5,263 bases of DNA, from NCBI GenBank assembly GCA_009781535.1, contig WQXX01000087.1:1-5263 (forward strand), given 5' to 3'. This document shows positions 3,944-5,263 of this stretch, piece by piece. Position numbers and translations under genes: made by a program. The stretch comes from Coriobacteriia bacterium. Lineage in GTDB: Bacteria; Actinomycetota; Coriobacteriia; Coriobacteriales; UBA8131. The notes below the pieces were generated by a model. It saw only the letters and a list, made by a program, of their open reading frames with translations. It did no database searches and was not told the origin of the DNA. Positions within the stretch are counted from its first letter, which is position 1; the number at the start of each line of letters is the position of its first letter.

Positions 3944-5263
3944 CATGCAGAGCAGAATGACAAACGACAAGCCGGCGAGCCATAACAACAAGGTTATTCC
4001 GTTCCCATCGCCGGTTGGTGGGAGCATGTCTTCCTCGCTGACGGTAATCAACTCGGTTGTGAACTCTGCTGCGTCATAATCATTATCTGCTTCTATCGAC
4101 ACCTTGATCTTGAAGGTGCCGGCTTTGAGCAAGGTAATGGTCGCACCGGTTGCCGTCGCACTGATCGAAGCCGCTCCGTCCGTATTATCTACGAGGGAAT
4201 ACGTCACCGCACCCGTACCTGACTGCCCTTGGATACAAACGTCGAATGCCGGATCGCCAAAAGTGTACGCACTGCTGTAACCGCTAAGCCCTATCGTCTG
4301 GGCGACGGTGGTCTTTACCAGCTCTAACACGCCGTTATTGCCGAGCCGTGTTGTCATGACGCCGTTGACAGCAAGAGAGCTCTTTGAGACGTAGTCGGGC
4401 ATACCGACAACATCAAGACCGTCGACCTTGAGTATGATTGCCTGTAAACCACCGGCGTAGGTGCTGGTTGGCACGCCTGTTTTGAAGCCATACGTGTCGC
4501 TACCATCAGCAGCGGTGGCAGCTGCGCAGTTCATGATCGAGTCTTCGAGCGCGGCGAGGAACCCGGCATTGCCCGCATAATCATCCACATCAAGCTCACT
4601 GACAAGCGTACCGATCTGCCGTTCAGAGATCTCTTTCCCCGGTGTAAGTTGAGAGAACTCAGCCATTGCCCGTGTGACGTACACATTGTAAAGTGTGCCG
4701 CTGGGAGAAGGCGGAACCAGAGTTCCCTTGTAGAAATTCCCTATTCCGTATCCCGCGCCGCCATCATAGCCAAGGTTATCCAGTGTATCCACGACACCCA
4801 CCTTGCTGAAGTCATTGACCTTGAAATAGCTCGGGTTGTCGAGAGCGGGAGCAAACTCGGCGTATGCATTTGCTTCGCTACTGGCAAACTTGTTGGCGAA
4901 ATAGTTTCCTGACACACCGGCGGCTGCCACTTCCGGTATCATCCCGACCTTGTACGTCAAGCGTATGGGATCCGCTTCTTTGTAGCCCGCAGAAGGATCG
5001 CTCTGGTCGTTAAACCTGAATATGTGGTTGAGCAGATCAGCGGCATCGATCTCCCAGGTTAACGTGACCTTGATGACGGTATCGACAAGGTCTTTGTCGG
5101 TGGCAACAACAACGTAGCTGTCATAATCCAGGAATGTGTATTTGACGCTTTCTGTCACATAGGTGCCATGATTGGTCAAGGACGGTACGCCTGCCGTTCC
5201 GTTAACGTTGTTCAGCTTGGGCAGGCTGCTGAGCTCCATGCCTTGCCCGAGCACGTCGACAAA
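3890..5263 (-). CDS. LPXTG-anchored surface protein, C-terminal part (5' end beyond window)
   Basis: The frame is open to the right edge (457 codons), so the signal peptide and true start lie outside. A GTG at 5254 is in frame but has no good ribosome site in view. Counting from that GTG: residues 1-315 are a secreted-type ectodomain rich in Asp, Gly, Ser, Thr and Tyr that I do not recognise. Residues about 318-405 look like a bacterial Ig-like module (YTFGDPAFDV, GQSGTGAVTYSL, KAGTFKIKV, ADNDYDAAEFTTELITV). LPPTG (411-415) is a sortase site; a hydrophobic segment (420-439) and an RAKRG basic start of the tail follow. The protein is thus exported, cleaved between Thr and Gly, and joined to the cell wall. 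An adhesin or matrix-binding role is only a guess. The tail is long for the family (about 15 residues), and its codons overlap a dispersed repeat. Confidence 0.88.
   Translation of the reverse strand, partial: FVDVLGQGMELSSLPKLNNVNGTAGVPSLTNHGTYVTESVKYTFLDYDSYVVVATDKDLVDTVIKVTLTWEIDAADLLNHIFRFNDQSDPSAGYKEADPIRLTYKVGMIPEVAAAGVSGNYFANKFASSEANAYAEFAPALDNPSYFKVNDFSKVGVVDTLDNLGYDGGAGYGIGNFYKGTLVPPSPSGTLYNVYVTRAMAEFSQLTPGKEISERQIGTLVSELDVDDYAGNAGFLAALEDSIMNCAAATAADGSDTYGFKTGVPTSTYAGGLQAIILKVDGLDVVGMPDYVSKSSLAVNGVMTTRLGNNGVLELVKTTVAQTIGLSGYSSAYTFGDPAFDVCIQGQSGTGAVTYSLVDNTDGAASISATATGATITLLKAGTFKIKVSIEADNDYDAAEFTTELITVSEEDMLPPTGDGNGITLLLWLAGLSFVILLCMAFRAKRGNPYNNMSSQT

Noticed and set aside
4649..4912. 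Plus-strand ORF opposite the surface-protein gene
   Set aside because: It is an antisense shadow of a well-supported coding region with no family resemblance or promoter.

Overview
The window reads as chromosomal DNA of a Gram-positive, moderately GC-rich bacterium. An LPXTG wall-anchored protein and a pyrR-pyrB-pyrC order, with GC-richer codon use in the pyr genes, suggest an Actinomycetota member, perhaps class Coriobacteriia. That placement is inference from gene content and style; nothing in the window is a taxonomic marker. Every convincing gene is on the minus strand, so transcription runs from high to low coordinates.

Right part (5263 to 3890): the C-terminal 457 residues of a sortase-anchored surface protein, cut at the window edge. 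It has an unrecognised ectodomain, an Ig-like module, LPPTG, a membrane segment and a short basic tail. The tail codons and the stop lie in DNA that looks like a dispersed, REP-like repeat. Next comes about 210 bp without a gene, holding small inverted repeats and a second, degenerate copy of the same repeat motif in the opposite orientation.

Middle part (3679 to 3036): a complete type II toxin-antitoxin operon. A strong promoter (TTGACA, 17 bp, TACACT) is followed at about +1 by six 10-bp tandem repeats (ACTGGTAYRT plus a partial unit). A perfect 8-bp inverted repeat and a Shine-Dalgarno site follow, then a ribbon-helix-helix RelB-like antitoxin joined by an ATGA overlap to a RelE/ParE-family toxin. 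The repeat ladder is the probable operator for the antitoxin.

Left part (2966 to 1): the start of a pyrimidine biosynthesis operon: promoter, a leader with a readable PyrR-type attenuator (anti-antiterminator, antiterminator, terminator), then pyrR, pyrB and a 3'-truncated pyrC. PyrR would sense UMP/UTP against PRPP and end transcription in the leader when pyrimidines are plentiful. PyrB (aspartate carbamoyltransferase) and PyrC (dihydroorotase) catalyse consecutive de novo steps. The genes are tightly coupled. pyrC overlaps pyrB by 17 bp. The pyrR-pyrB junction carries an imperfect duplication of the pyrR tail plus pyrB start, which leaves a 20-codon mini-ORF linked to both genes by ATGA overlaps.

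Most notable: the 10-bp operator ladder downstream of the TA promoter, the duplicated pyrR-pyrB junction with its mini-ORF, and the leader attenuator. I see no evidence of a wholly new multi-gene system.
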